A DNA stretch of 64,000 bases from Tsuneonella mangrovi (GTDB lineage Bacteria; Pseudomonadota; Alphaproteobacteria; Sphingomonadales; Sphingomonadaceae). The notes beneath the pieces were generated by a model. It was given only the letters and a program-made list of their open reading frames with translations. It was not told the DNA's origin and did no database searches. The stretch spans positions 558,001 through 622,000 of the forward strand of contig NZ_CP022889.1 of NCBI RefSeq assembly GCF_002269345.1. Reading direction: 5' to 3'. Position numbers and translations under genes: made by a program. This document shows, in pieces, positions 44,887 through 57,098 of the stretch (positions are counted from its first letter, which is position 1; each line of letters starts with the position of its first letter).

Positions 44887-45918
44887 CTACAACCACTTCC
44901 AGCGCCAGAACAGGTATACTTGGAGCGAAAGGATCGCTGCGCACAACCCGCACACGATCCAGAACGCAATATTGGAGTGGACGCCGGGCATACCGCCGAC
45001 ATTGATACCGAGAAGGCCGGTAATGAAGCTCAAGGGCAGGAAAATCGCAGCGACAATCGTCAACATGTAGCTCGTCCGCTCAGCAGACGCGAGCGACCGG
45101 CCCCGCAGCTCGTCGAGCAGGACGACCGAGCTTTCCTTGCTGACGTCGATATCGTCGAGGAAGCGGCGCAGAAGCGCAATCGTTTCGGCGATCTCTCGCC
45201 GGTCGTGGCCTTCGAACCAATCGGGCGCGTCCCGGCTGATAGCCTCAAGCGCGACGTGCTGCGGCCCCATATGTCTCTTTAGCGCGAGGCAGTTCCGGCG
45301 GATCGAGGTGATCTTGCGCAGCAGCGGATCGGGCTCTTCCTCGTCGAAGTCGAGCTCCTCAAGTTTGTTGAGCTCGTCGTTCATGTCGACGATCGCCGCG
45401 TTCATACGGTGGACCATATGTTCGGTCAGCGAGGTCACAAGGGCTCCCGCATCGGTCGGCCCGCGCCCGTTGTCGATCTCCGACAGGGTGTCGCGCGGGG
45501 TCTGCAGCGAGAGGCGACGAAGCGTAACGACGCGAGCGCCGTCGCTCCAAAGCTGCATCGAGACCATGTCTTCCGGCTGCGCGCCCGGGTTGAAATTGAT
45601 CCCTCGCAGCGTGGCAACGAGCACCTCGCCGTCACGGAATGCGCGCGGGCGGGTCGCGTCGCTCGTCAGCAGTTCTGCGGTCGGCTCGGGGATTTCCAGC
45701 TCCTGCTCGAGCCATTCCTGAACCACCGGCGCGGTTCGCTGCAAGTGAACCCACAGGACCTCGCCCGGTCGCGCTGGTCGCCAGCCCTGCACTTTGTTCC
45801 AATCGATGGGGCGGCCGCCGCCTTTCCCATCGAGCACCCGACCAAACAGCATCGGCCCGTCGGTGGCTGCATCATCGGTCTGCTCTAGCGGTTCGCGCAT
45901 GGTGGCCGGGTTGTGCAT
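44887..45918 (-). CDS. CorA/ZntB-like divalent metal ion transporter
   Basis: A 343-residue protein with a large cytosolic N-terminal domain, a long stalk helix and two C-terminal membrane helices. The pore motif is GINVGGMPG, the ZntB form rather than the GMN of CorA, so zinc or other transition-metal transport is more likely than Mg2+. ATG 45918 (MHNPATMREP) is chosen; the frame stays open far upstream opposite ispG, which is a shadow. Alternative start: ATG 45900. Confidence 0.87.
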   Translation of the reverse strand: MHNPATMREPLEQTDDAATDGPMLFGRVLDGKGGGRPIDWNKVQGWRPARPGEVLWVHLQRTAPVVQEWLEQELEIPEPTAELLTSDATRPRAFRDGEVLVATLRGINFNPGAQPEDMVSMQLWSDGARVVTLRRLSLQTPRDTLSEIDNGRGPTDAGALVTSLTEHMVHRMNAAIVDMNDELNKLEELDFDEEEPDPLLRKITSIRRNCLALKRHMGPQHVALEAISRDAPDWFEGHDRREIAETIALLRRFLDDIDVSKESSVVLLDELRGRSLASAERTSYMLTIVAAIFLPLSFITGLLGINVGGMPGVHSNIAFWIVCGLCAAILSLQVYLFWRWKWL

Positions 45919-46146
45919 CAACTTGTGACGGTTGTCATCTGCCGGAGCACGCCGGGAGGACGCGCGGTTTCCTACCGCATTTTGCGATGGTAAGGCGACA
46001 CCGATGACCGAAGTTCGCCAAAAGGGTCGCAAAATTGCATCAATCGGCCCATATGGCCGTTGCCGATATATGGCACTGGGAAACGATGTTTTTGATTTCA
46101 GGACTGTGTTCCATGTGTTCCACCTTTCAGGAAACAGAGCGATAAA

Positions 46147-47292
46147 ATGAACGCAATCCGCCCGTGGCGCACGGTCGAGCGCCGTAAATCGCGCCAGATC
46201 ATGGTCGGAAACGTGCCGGTAGGTGGCGATGCGCCGATCACCGTGCAGACGATGACCAACACCCCGACTTCCGACGCGAAGGCAACGATCGACCAGATCC
46301 GCCGCTGCGAGGATGCGGGTGTCGACATCATCCGGGTTTCGTGCCCCGACAAGGACAGCACCGCCGCGCTGCCCGAAATCGTTCGTGCCGCGCAGGTGCC
46401 GATCGTCGCCGACATCCATTTCCACTACAAGCGCGCGCTCGAAGCCGCCGACGCGGGTGCTGCGTGCCTGCGGATCAACCCCGGCAACATCGGCTCGAGC
46501 GAACGGGTGGAGGAAGTCGTCCGCGCCGCCAAGGCCAACGGCTGCGCGATCCGCATTGGAGTGAACGCCGGCAGCCTCGAAAAGGACCTGCTTGAAAAGT
46601 ACGGCGAGCCCTGCCCCGAAGCGTTGGTCGAAAGCGCGCTCGATCATATCAAGCTGCTGCAGGACCACGACTTCCACGAATACAAGGTAGCGGTGAAGGC
46701 GAGCGATGTGTTCCTTGCGGTCGCGGCCTACCACGGCCTCGCCGAGACCGTCGATTGTCCGCTGCACCTCGGAATTACCGAGGCGGGTGGACTGATCGGA
46801 GGGACGGTCAAATCGTCGATCGGCATCGGCAGCCTGCTGTGGGCGGGAATAGGCGATACGATCCGAGTCAGCCTGTCGGCCGAGCCCGAGCAGGAAGTGC
46901 GGGTCGGGTTCGAGATCTTGAAGGCGCTGGGCCTCAGGACACGCGGCGTGCGCGTGGTCTCGTGCCCCAGCTGCGCGCGACAGGGCTTTGACGTGATCCG
47001 CACCGTGCAAACGCTCGAAGACCGCTTGCAGCACATCAAGGTGCCGCTTTCGCTCTCGGTGCTCGGCTGCGTGGTCAACGGCCCCGGAGAAGCGCGCGAG
47101 ACCGATATCGGCATCACTGGCGGAGGCGCGGGCAAGCACATGGTCTACCTCTCGGGCGTAACCGACCATCACGTGCAGTCCGAAGACATGCTCGACCATA
47201 TCGTCGAACTGGTCGAGGCCAAGGCGGCCGAGATCGAAGCCGCGATGACCGACGCGGGGGAAGCGGATGAGGTCGTCGAAGCGGCTGAATAA
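46147..47292 (+). CDS. ispG: 4-hydroxy-3-methylbut-2-en-1-yl diphosphate synthase
   Basis: A 381-residue [4Fe-4S] enzyme of the MEP isoprenoid pathway converting MEcPP to HMBPP. The cluster Cys are in [12 protein letters not shown] and [11 protein letters not shown], and the substrate barrel has [15 protein letters not shown] and [15 protein letters not shown]. The length fits the bacterial two-domain form. The 228-base upstream gap is unusually long for this window and contains a small frame that overlaps the ATG (see findings). Confidence 0.96.
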   Translation: MNAIRPWRTVERRKSRQIMVGNVPVGGDAPITVQTMTNTPTSDAKATIDQIRRCEDAGVDIIRVSCPDKDSTAALPEIVRAAQVPIVADIHFHYKRALEAADAGAACLRINPGNIGSSERVEEVVRAAKANGCAIRIGVNAGSLEKDLLEKYGEPCPEALVESALDHIKLLQDHDFHEYKVAVKASDVFLAVAAYHGLAETVDCPLHLGITEAGGLIGGTVKSSIGIGSLLWAGIGDTIRVSLSAEPEQEVRVGFEILKALGLRTRGVRVVSCPSCARQGFDVIRTVQTLEDRLQHIKVPLSLSVLGCVVNGPGEARETDIGITGGGAGKHMVYLSGVTDHHVQSEDMLDHIVELVEAKAAEIEAAMTDAGEADEVVEAAE

Positions 47293-47342
47293 GAGAAGGT
47301 TTCATTGGGTCGCCGTTGTGCTCTGAACGAAGGAGTTGGCAC

Positions 47343-48788
47343 GTGGCGGATTTGGAAACGGACTACCTGGTTGTCGGCGCTGGTGCGGTCGGCATGGCAT
47401 TCGTCGATACCCTGCTCGAGGAGGATCCCGACTGCCACATAACGATCGTCGACAAGCATGCGCGTCCGGGCGGGCACTGGAACGACGCCTATTCGTTCGT
47501 CAGGCTTCACCAGCCGAGCTCGACATACGGCGTCAACTCGTTGGAGCTGTGCACCGACCGTGTCGATCTTCGAGGCCACAACGCGGGGATGTATCCGCTG
47601 GCAACGCAGGCGGAAATCCTCGCTTACTACCAGCGCCTGATGGACGATCGGTTTCTGGCCAGCCGCCGCGTCGCCTATTTTCCGCTAAGCGAGTACCACG
47701 AAGATAGCGGCGGCCCCGCAGTGCGCGAATTATTGTCAGGCAAAGCGAGATCGATCGAAGTCCGGCGCAAGCTTGTTGATGCGACGTGGTACCAGACCTC
47801 GGTCCCAGCGACCCACAAGCCTGCGTTCGAGATCGCGCAAGACACCCGTTTTGCGATTCCCGGAGACCTGCCGAGCTTGTGGAAAGCGCCCGAGAAACTT
47901 CCCGAACATTATGTCGTCCTCGGCGGTGGCAAGACGGCGATGGACAGCGTGGTTTGGCTCCTCGAAGCGGGTGTCGCAGCCAGCAAGATCGGTTGGGTCC
48001 GCCCGCGCGATTCGTGGATGATGAACCGCCGTTTCCTGCAACCAGCCAAAGTGAACTTCGAAGGCCTGATCGACTTTCAGAGGTTGCACGTGCTCGCGGC
48101 TGCCAATTCAGACACCGGGGAGGAGATGTTCGCCAGGCTGGAAGAAGGCGGCGTCATGTTGCGGATCGATCCGCAAGTGACGCCCGAGATGTTCCACTAC
48201 GCGGTTATCTCCGAAGGTGAAGTGGAGATGCTGCGCACGGTCAAGGCGGTGTATAGGCAAGGCAGGGTTACACGCGTCGAACCGGGTCGTCTTCATTTCG
48301 GCGATCACATTGAGTCCGTGCCGCGCGATACTCTGTTTATCGACTGCACCGCCACTGCGGTTCCGTTCGAGAGGCGAGCGGACGATCGCCCGATCTTCGA
48401 TGGAAATCGCATCACGCTTCGCCTCGCGAGGGTACCGTTCGTTCCCTATTGCGCGGCGCTGGCGGCGTTCCTCGAAGCGAATTTCCAGACAGACGAGGAA
48501 CGCAACGCACTCGTTCCGATCGCGCCGCTGACCGATACCAGCGATACTTATCCGTTCGGATTCATGTGCAACATGATAAGCGCGGGAATCCTGGGACAGA
48601 ACGAGAAGACCAACGCTTTCAATAACCGCAGCCGCCTTGATCCGATTGGTCCTGCCCTTGCCGAACTCATCGCGGAAGGAAGCCCGAAGCTTGCAAAGCT
48701 TGAGCAGTTCGGCAGGGAACTGGAGGAAAACATGCCGAAAATAATGGCTCTCGGGATGAAGGCGAAGGCGATCCATGAGGCCGCGTGA
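47343..48788 (+). CDS. FAD/NAD(P)-dependent oxidoreductase (FMO-like)
   Basis: A 481-residue flavoprotein. The FAD motif is LVVGAGAVGMAFVDTLLEED and the second Rossmann motif YVVLGGGKTAMDSVVWLLEAG. DKHARPGGHWNDAYSFVRLHQ resembles flavin monooxygenase families. The fingerprint is incomplete, so hydroxylase, desaturase or cyclase-like roles cannot be told apart. The start is set at GTG 47343 because AAGGAG stands 8 bases upstream; an earlier TTG (47316) is in frame but lacks a site. It is 50 bases after ispG. Confidence 0.82.
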   Translation: MADLETDYLVVGAGAVGMAFVDTLLEEDPDCHITIVDKHARPGGHWNDAYSFVRLHQPSSTYGVNSLELCTDRVDLRGHNAGMYPLATQAEILAYYQRLMDDRFLASRRVAYFPLSEYHEDSGGPAVRELLSGKARSIEVRRKLVDATWYQTSVPATHKPAFEIAQDTRFAIPGDLPSLWKAPEKLPEHYVVLGGGKTAMDSVVWLLEAGVAASKIGWVRPRDSWMMNRRFLQPAKVNFEGLIDFQRLHVLAAANSDTGEEMFARLEEGGVMLRIDPQVTPEMFHYAVISEGEVEMLRTVKAVYRQGRVTRVEPGRLHFGDHIESVPRDTLFIDCTATAVPFERRADDRPIFDGNRITLRLARVPFVPYCAALAAFLEANFQTDEERNALVPIAPLTDTSDTYPFGFMCNMISAGILGQNEKTNAFNNRSRLDPIGPALAELIAEGSPKLAKLEQFGRELEENMPKIMALGMKAKAIHEAA

Positions 48789-48837
48789 TCGACCTATTCA
48801 CCTCTCCGATAGAATTGCGCTATAGCCTTTGCCGACG

Positions 48838-49551
48838 ATGAACAGGCGCGATCTCATCAAGCATTCGCTGGCGGCAGGCGCTGCGGGGCTGGTGCTGCCG
48901 AGGATCGCGCGCGCCACGCCGCTCCCGGCAACCCCGAATGCGCTCGGCCAGCGCGATCGCCAGTTGTTCGCGATCGCCAAGGAGCAGATGGAAAAGCATT
49001 CCGCGAACTTGTGGCGCACCGACCTCGTCGGGATCGCCGATTACGGGCTCCGCTCGAGCGAACCGCGGTTCCACTTCTGCAATTTCGAGACCGGCAAGGT
49101 CAGCTCGTTTTACGTCGCGCATGGTGCCGGGTCCGACCCCGAGCATGACGGTTGGCTCGACTGGTTCTCCAACGTCCCGGAATCGATGTGTTCGAGCCAG
49201 GGTGCATACATGACCTATGGCTGGTACACCGGCAAATACGGCACTTCGATCCGGCTCGATGGCCTCGATGCGAGCAATTCCAACGCACTCGACCGCGCGA
49301 TCGTGATGCACCGGGCTGCCTATGCCGAGCCGGCGTTCCTCGCCAAGTGGGGCAAACTCGGCCGTTCGAACGGCTGCTTCGCGATGAGCGAGGAAGACTT
49401 CAAGGTCGCCCTGCTGCAGATGGCCGGCGGGCGGTTGCTTTTTGCCGACCGGCTCGGGATCGGGCAGGACGGGCAGCACGTCGCCGTGCCACCCGCCGAC
49501 TTGCGCGGACCGCCTTCGATGCAGCCCGAAACGCGCCCCGACGCAGCGTAA
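48838..49551 (+). CDS. L,D-transpeptidase-like protein (YkuD_2 type), Tat-exported
   Basis: A 237-residue protein with a twin-arginine leader (NRRDLIKHSLAAGAAGLVLP). The catalytic domain carries GRSNGCFAMS, the SxGC form of the L,D-transpeptidase nucleophile motif, and HFCNFETGKVSSFYVAHG. Such proteins act on peptidoglycan stem peptides; this subfamily is poorly studied. The ATG at 48838 is preferred over TTG 48829. It runs towards the second L,D-transpeptidase gene, whose end is 18 bases away. Confidence 0.82.
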   Translation: MNRRDLIKHSLAAGAAGLVLPRIARATPLPATPNALGQRDRQLFAIAKEQMEKHSANLWRTDLVGIADYGLRSSEPRFHFCNFETGKVSSFYVAHGAGSDPEHDGWLDWFSNVPESMCSSQGAYMTYGWYTGKYGTSIRLDGLDASNSNALDRAIVMHRAAYAEPAFLAKWGKLGRSNGCFAMSEEDFKVALLQMAGGRLLFADRLGIGQDGQHVAVPPADLRGPPSMQPETRPDAA

Positions 49552-49569
49552 GTTCTTCTCAGGATTGCT

Positions 49570-50976
49570 CTAGTTCGTCTGCAGGTCGTCGACGATCTCG
49601 ACGACCTTTTCGCTGGTCTTGCGCGCGCGGTTGGCCTCGCGCGGCTGATCGAAGCTTGCCAGCACCGGGGCATCGCGGTCGTAGATGTCGTCGAACTGGC
49701 GCAGGTTGCCGTCGATGTCGGTGCCCATCGTGAAATAGGTGATGTAGACCGGCATCTGCTTCTCGATCGGCACCCGGGTGTACTTTCCCGAGGTGCTGAT
49801 CGCGACAGCCTCGTCGGCCGCTTCCTTCCTCGTTTCCGGCGTGTTTGCGAGGTTGCCAAGGATAGCGAGTGTGATCGCCAATTCCTGCGCCCGCTCGGTC
49901 CGGATGCAGCCGTGGCTGAGCGCGCGGTTGTCCCGATTGAACAAGCTGCGCGCGGGCGTGTCATGCAGGAAGATTGCGTGCGGATTGGGCATGTCGAGCT
50001 TCATCAACCCGAGCGAATTGTTCGCACCGGGTTGCTGGACGACCGTCACGAAGCCGGTCTTTGGATCCTTCCATCCCTTGTAGCCTGCTGCCTTTGCCCA
50101 AGTGGGATTGGTGAGCACTTTCGTGCCCAGCCCCTCGCCCTTCACGATCGACTGCGGGACCGTCCACGTCGGGTTGAAAATCACGCCTTCGACCTGCTCT
50201 GCCAATTGCGGCGTAGCGGTGCGTCCGGGTTTGCCGACGATTGTCTTGTAGGTCGAAATGATCTGGTCGTTCACCGTCAGGCGCAACTGATACTCGGGCA
50301 CGTTGGTGATGAGGTATTGCTGGCCGAGGTCGCGCGGGAGCCAGCGCCAGCGATCCATGTTGGCTTCGATCAGGCGCCGGGCTGCGGGATCGATGGTCTC
50401 CGCAAGCGCATCGCGAAGCTTGGCATAGTCCGGGTTCGACGGATTGAGCGCAAATAGAGACGCAGCGATCGTATGGGTCGCCAGCGCATCGGCCATGACC
50501 TTGCCGGTTGGATAGAGGTCAGGGTCGGGATCGACCACGAACCACTGGATGCGGTCTTCCATCGGCGTGCGGCCATCGCGCAAGTCCTCGACAAGCCAGG
50601 CGAAGGACCGGCTTGCCGCCTGGTTGAGCGCATCGCTGGGACCGGTGGCGATTGCTGCACGCAGGGCGTCCGGCTGATAGTCGGCAGGCTCGAGCCCTTC
50701 ACTGCCGATGCTCGTGATCACGCCCAGCAATGCCCGCGCGTCGGCCAACGACCACACCTGGACCATCGGATCGACCTGCTGGACGACTGGCGTGGCAATA
50801 GCCTGCGGCTCGGCCGCAGTGACCCCGTCCGCACCGTTTGTCACCGGAGCCGGTGTTACCACTGGAGGCGGCGGCGGAAGCAGGTTCTCTGGCCCCTTGT
50901 CTTGCGCGAAAGCCGCCCCCGGAACCGATAGTACTATCCCCCCGACCATCCACGCGCGCTTGAAACGCTTGATCAC
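49570..50976 (-). CDS. L,D-transpeptidase (YcbB/LdtD-like)
   Basis: A 468-residue exported protein. From GTG 50976 it begins MIKRFKRAWMVGGIVLSVPG, a Sec signal peptide ending AAFA. A Pro-rich linker and a YcbB-like scaffold domain precede the YkuD core, with catalytic IFLHDTPARSLFNRDNRALS followed by HGCIRTERA. L,D-transpeptidases form 3-3 peptidoglycan crosslinks that penicillins do not block. AAGGAA upstream of the GTG supports the start; the frame is open upstream to 51174. Confidence 0.87.
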   Translation of the reverse strand: MIKRFKRAWMVGGIVLSVPGAAFAQDKGPENLLPPPPPVVTPAPVTNGADGVTAAEPQAIATPVVQQVDPMVQVWSLADARALLGVITSIGSEGLEPADYQPDALRAAIATGPSDALNQAASRSFAWLVEDLRDGRTPMEDRIQWFVVDPDPDLYPTGKVMADALATHTIAASLFALNPSNPDYAKLRDALAETIDPAARRLIEANMDRWRWLPRDLGQQYLITNVPEYQLRLTVNDQIISTYKTIVGKPGRTATPQLAEQVEGVIFNPTWTVPQSIVKGEGLGTKVLTNPTWAKAAGYKGWKDPKTGFVTVVQQPGANNSLGLMKLDMPNPHAIFLHDTPARSLFNRDNRALSHGCIRTERAQELAITLAILGNLANTPETRKEAADEAVAISTSGKYTRVPIEKQMPVYITYFTMGTDIDGNLRQFDDIYDRDAPVLASFDQPREANRARKTSEKVVEIVDDLQTN

Positions 50977-51152
50977 TGTATTCCTTCCAAAGTCCCCAAA
51001 CAGCGCCGATCGGCGATGAACCGATCGTGCGGCCGCAATATTACGCCTAAGCAGCTGACCCTTCAACGCGTCAGCCTGACTGACTGCTGAATCAACGGAT
51101 CCTTGCGCTCCGGCGGGATGACCGCAGCGCTTGCCGCGACTATGGATACGCC

Positions 51153-52052
51153 ATGAATCGCGCCGAGCATCCACTGCTGCCCGTTCTCGTCGCAGCCTTC
51201 GCGATCGGGCTACTCTCGTTGATGGACGCGTTCATGAAGAACGCGGCGCTGGCCGTGGGGGCTTACAGCGCCCTCTTGTTGAGGGCACCCATCGGTCTCG
51301 CGCTTGCAGGACCGACATGGCGAGCGTCCGGTGGCAAGTGGCCCGCATGGACGACCCTGCGAATCCACGTAGTTCGCGGTGTCGTGATCTCGTGCATGGC
51401 ATTCACCTTCTTCTTCGCCCTAACCCGATTGCCGCTGGCACAAGCGATAGCGATCAGCTTCATCGCTCCTCTGATTGCGCTGTTCCTTGCCGGTCCGGTG
51501 CTAGGCGAGCGGATCGAGCGCAGGGCAATCGTCGGTGCCGTGCTCGGGCTTGCCGGGGTGTTCGCGATCCTTGCCAGCAAGATTGCGCAGGAGGCGATGG
51601 GGGACGGCGCCCCGCTCGGTATCGCAGCGGTCATCCTGTCGGCCGTGCTCTATGCGTGGAACCTCGTGCTCCAGCGCCAACAGGCTCTCGTGGCCAAGCC
51701 GCTGGAGATCGCCACGTTCCAGAACGGTATCGTGTTCCTGGCATTGCTCGGCTTCGCTCCGTTCTTTCTGCAATGGCCGGAGCTGCGCGCATGGGGCGAC
51801 ATTGCAATCAGCGGTGTGCTTTCGACCAGCGGAGCGATGTTGTTCGCGTGGGCTTATGCTCGTGCGGAAGCACAACGGCTGGTGCCGATCGAATACACCG
51901 GGTTCCTGTGGGCCGCGTTGTTCGGCTGGCTCTTTTTCTCCGAAGAGGTGACGCCGGGAACCCTCGTCGGAGCGGCGCTCATCGTCGTCGGTTGCCTGAT
52001 CGCAACGCGCCGCAAGCCCTCAGTCGCTGTGCCCGAACAAGCGGTCGCCTAA
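51153..52052 (+). CDS. DMT superfamily (EamA) transporter
   Basis: A 299-residue membrane protein with about ten helices in two EamA repeats. Conserved features: [20 protein letters not shown] at the N-terminus and [21 protein letters not shown] near the end of repeat 2. Family members export amino acids or other small metabolites, but the substrate cannot be inferred. It is flanked by 176-base gaps on both sides. Confidence 0.85.
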   Translation: MNRAEHPLLPVLVAAFAIGLLSLMDAFMKNAALAVGAYSALLLRAPIGLALAGPTWRASGGKWPAWTTLRIHVVRGVVISCMAFTFFFALTRLPLAQAIAISFIAPLIALFLAGPVLGERIERRAIVGAVLGLAGVFAILASKIAQEAMGDGAPLGIAAVILSAVLYAWNLVLQRQQALVAKPLEIATFQNGIVFLALLGFAPFFLQWPELRAWGDIAISGVLSTSGAMLFAWAYARAEAQRLVPIEYTGFLWAALFGWLFFSEEVTPGTLVGAALIVVGCLIATRRKPSVAVPEQAVA

Positions 52053-52228
52053 AGTCCCGCAAAGCGGCAGCAAAGCGATTCCTTCGCACCTGCATCATTG
52101 TCTCACTTGACCTGAGCGAACGAACCGCGCAGGTGCGCCAGCACATAGACAAGCAGGAATGCCGCCCGGCCCGATGCCGGCCATGCGCGGCGTATCCGAT
52201 AGCCACTCGCGAAAGGATTGAAGCGCGC

Positions 52229-54900
<2,672 letters not shown>

Positions 54901-54901
<1 letters not shown>

Positions 54902-55326
54902 TGCTCGCGCACCGAATCCTGCTCGCTGCGGCGGCTTCGGGCGCGTTGCTGCTTGGCGGTTGCCACGCGGAAGCGACTGCACCTGCGCAACACGAGCAAG
55001 TGAAGGCCGGTTCCGTTGATCAGGTCGATAGCTCGCAGCTGGAGAGTCTGACCCAGCAGGGCACGGCCATCCTGGTCGACGTCCGTTCGCCGGAGGAGTT
55101 CGCTGCAGGCCATATCGCAGGGGCGGTGAACCAGCCGCTCGAAAGCTTCGATCCGGCAAAGGTCCCGCAAGAGGTAGGCAAACAAACCGTACTCTATTGC
55201 CGCACTGGAAAGCGTTCCGAAATCGCGGCGGGAAAGATGGCCAAGGCGGGTGAAGACGCGACCCACCTGACCGGCGGGATCGTCGCCTGGGAGAAGGCGG
55301 GACTGCCTATCGCCAAAGGCGAGTGA
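54901..55326 (+). CDS. Rhodanese-like lipoprotein
   Basis: A 141-residue protein from GTG 54901. The leader AAAASGALLLGGCHAE has a lipobox (LGGC), so it is probably membrane-anchored in the periplasm. The single rhodanese domain has DVRSPEEFAAGHIAGAVNQP and the active-site Cys in VLYCRTGKRSEIAAG, consistent with sulfur transfer or thiosulfate handling. It is coupled to acnA by TAGTG; a role near the aconitase Fe-S cluster is speculative. A bidirectional hairpin follows. Confidence 0.85.
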
Positions 55327-55348
55327 AGCCAGCCTTCAGTGCAACAAA

Positions 55349-55383
55349 GAAAGGGGCGGCTCTGAGACGGAACCGCCCCTTTC
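55349..55383. terminator. Bidirectional terminator between rhodanese and Ser-repeat genes (copy B of the repeated hairpin)
   Basis: Within this region, 55352-55379 has arms AGGGGCGGCTC and GGAACCGCCCC, identical to those at 27906-27933 but with a different 6-base centre. AAA before and TTT after extend the stem, and both strands read into T-rich sequence, so it can end both convergent genes. Confidence 0.75.
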
Positions 55384-55403
55384 GCTTACGGCCGACCGGG
55401 GGG

Positions 55404-56846
55404 TCAGGCCGCTTGCTTGAGCTTCTTCTTGCGGCGCGCGAGGACTGCGGCGGCCGCTGCGCCAAACAGCAATGTCATCGGCGGCGCGGGCACCGGGGTG
55501 CCGCTGCTGCTCGAGCTCGACCAGCCACCGCTGGACGAAGAGCCGCTCGACGACGAGCTGCTGCTCGATGAGGAAGAGGAAGACGAACTGCTCGACGACG
55601 ATGACGACGAGCTGGTCGAACTGGTCATGTTGCCCGTGCTCGAACTGTAACCGCTGGAGCTACCCGACGAGGAGCCGCTCGACGACGAACTGCTGCTCGA
55701 GGAAGACGAGCTCGAAGAACTGCTCGACGAGGACGAGGAACCGCTCGAGCTCGACGAACCGCTGCTGCCGCCACCGCTCGAAGTGGTCCAGCCCGAGGTC
55801 GAACTGTGGTGACCCGAGGAGCCGCCGTGGTGGCCGCTGCTCGAGCTGTGATGCCCGCTGCTGCCCGAGCTGGTCCAGCCCGACGTCGAACTGTGATGGT
55901 ATCCCGACGATCCGCCGTTGTGGCCGCACGAGCCGCATCCGCTCGACGAACCGCTCGAAGAACCCGACGACGACGAGGACGACGACGAGCTGCTCGACGA
56001 CGAGGAGGACGACGACGAGGACGAGCTGCTCGAAACGTTACCCGACGAGCTCGACGTCGAGCTCACTTTACCCGAGCTGCTGGTCGAGCTCACCGTGCCG
56101 GACGTCGAACTCACGTTGCCCGAACTGCTGGTCGAACTGACCGTGCCGGAAGTCGACGAAACAGTTCCCGAAGTCGAGCTGATCTGGCCCGAGCTGCTGG
56201 TCGTCGTGCTGGTCAGTCCGCCCGTCGAAGTCGAAGTCGAACCGCCGTTGTTCGAATTGTTGTTGTTGTTGTTGATGATGATGCTGCCGGTGCTCGATCC
56301 CGAGCTGCTGCCCGAGGACGAACCGGTCGTGGTCGAGCTGACCACCACGCTGCCGCTGCCGCTCGAACCGCCGCCGAAGAAGCCGCCGAAGAAGCCGCCA
56401 CCGAAACCGCCGAAGCCGCCGCTGCCGCCGATCACGGTCACGCCGCCACCGCCGCCACCCGACACCGGCGGAGCCGGCGGGAGCGGCGCAGGCACTGCCG
56501 CCATCGCCATCTGGTAAACCGGCGGGCAATCCTCAGCGACAGCGCCGTGAACCGATCCTGCACCGACACCCTGGCGGGCATAAGCACCAGCAACCGGCAC
56601 TGCCGGTCCGGCCGCTTCGCAAGTCACTTCACGCCGCACGATCGTGCGCTTGCGCTTTACCACCCGCGGGATGTGACGTTTGGCGTGGTGGTAGGTCTTG
56701 GTGTACTTGACCGGCACCGCCTTCGTCGACTTGATGTTCGTCGCGTCCGCTGCCTGTGTCTCGGCGACATGCACTGCACCGCCCGCCAGCAGGACGGTTC
56801 CCGCTGCGGTCGCGGACAGTTTCGCGAGGGCCATTTTTACCGACAT
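55404..56846 (-). CDS. Serine-repeat surface protein with PEP-CTERM-like sorting tail
   Basis: A 480-residue exported protein. The N-terminus has a hydrophobic leader (KLSATAAGTVLLAGGAVHVA), then a basic region (VKRKRTIVRREV), a Gly-rich segment (GGFGGFGGGFFGGFFGGG), an Asn run, and about 250 residues of Ser/Gly/Thr repeats interrupted by three His/Trp units (HHSSTSGW, HHSSSSG, HHSSTSGWT). The C-terminal tail is the sorting signal: GTPVPAPPMTLLFGAAAAAV then LARRKKK (PEP-CTERM-like motif, helix, basic end). Such proteins are cut and anchored by an exosortase; none lies in the window. Start uncertain (a second Met is at residue 5). Confidence 0.82.
   Translation of the reverse strand: MSVKMALAKLSATAAGTVLLAGGAVHVAETQAADATNIKSTKAVPVKYTKTYHHAKRHIPRVVKRKRTIVRREVTCEAAGPAVPVAGAYARQGVGAGSVHGAVAEDCPPVYQMAMAAVPAPLPPAPPVSGGGGGGVTVIGGSGGFGGFGGGFFGGFFGGGSSGSGSVVVSSTTTGSSSGSSSGSSTGSIIINNNNNNSNNGGSTSTSTGGLTSTTTSSSGQISSTSGTVSSTSGTVSSTSSSGNVSSTSGTVSSTSSSGKVSSTSSSSGNVSSSSSSSSSSSSSSSSSSSSSSSGSSSGSSSGCGSCGHNGGSSGYHHSSTSGWTSSGSSGHHSSSSGHHGGSSGHHSSTSGWTTSSGGGSSGSSSSSGSSSSSSSSSSSSSSSSSSSSSGSSSGSSSGYSSSTGNMTSSTSSSSSSSSSSSSSSSSSSSSSSSGSSSSGGWSSSSSSGTPVPAPPMTLLFGAAAAAVLARRKKKLKQAA
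55500..56250 (-). repeat. Imperfect Ser-codon tandem repeats inside the surface-protein gene
   Basis: The coding strand is a long series of near-repeats of Ser codons (TCG/AGC/TCC) with islands encoding SSTSGTVSSTS and HHSSTSGW. The complementary strand reads as repeated GAC/GAG/CTC units, which creates long spurious frames there. The array is prone to slippage, so length polymorphism between strains is expected. Confidence 0.8.
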
Positions 56847-57098
56847 GGGCGTGTCTTTCGTTTCCTGTCGGGGAAATCCGGCACGGCGGCTCCGCGCTGG
56901 TTACTCCCCTGTCATCACAGGAAACGGCAGGCATCCCTTACCGACAATTGAATTAACCAACATTATTTGCCGGATCGGCCACTTTTCTGGCCTTCAGGCT
57001 GCTCGCCAGGTCGCTATGTCCCAAACTGGAACCGCTTCCCTAACGCCACTTAACGATTGGGGCGGCAATCAGGCAGGTTCGCCACCGTTCGGCGCGAA

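Noticed and set aside
45919-47199. Upstream extension of the ZntB-like frame across ispG
   Set aside because: ispG has all its cluster cysteines on the other strand; the transporter homology begins only after 45918.
51131-52228. 366-codon N-terminal extension of aconitase
   Set aside because: It runs out of frame through the DMT transporter gene; AcnA homology begins at [10 protein letters not shown].
55806-56951. 381-aa Arg/Ala-rich rightward open frame, and a 199-aa Glu/Pro-rich one at 55918-56517
   Set aside because: Both are the reverse complement of the Ser-codon repeats of the leftward surface-protein gene; they have no leader, no domain and their composition is a direct result of the repeat.
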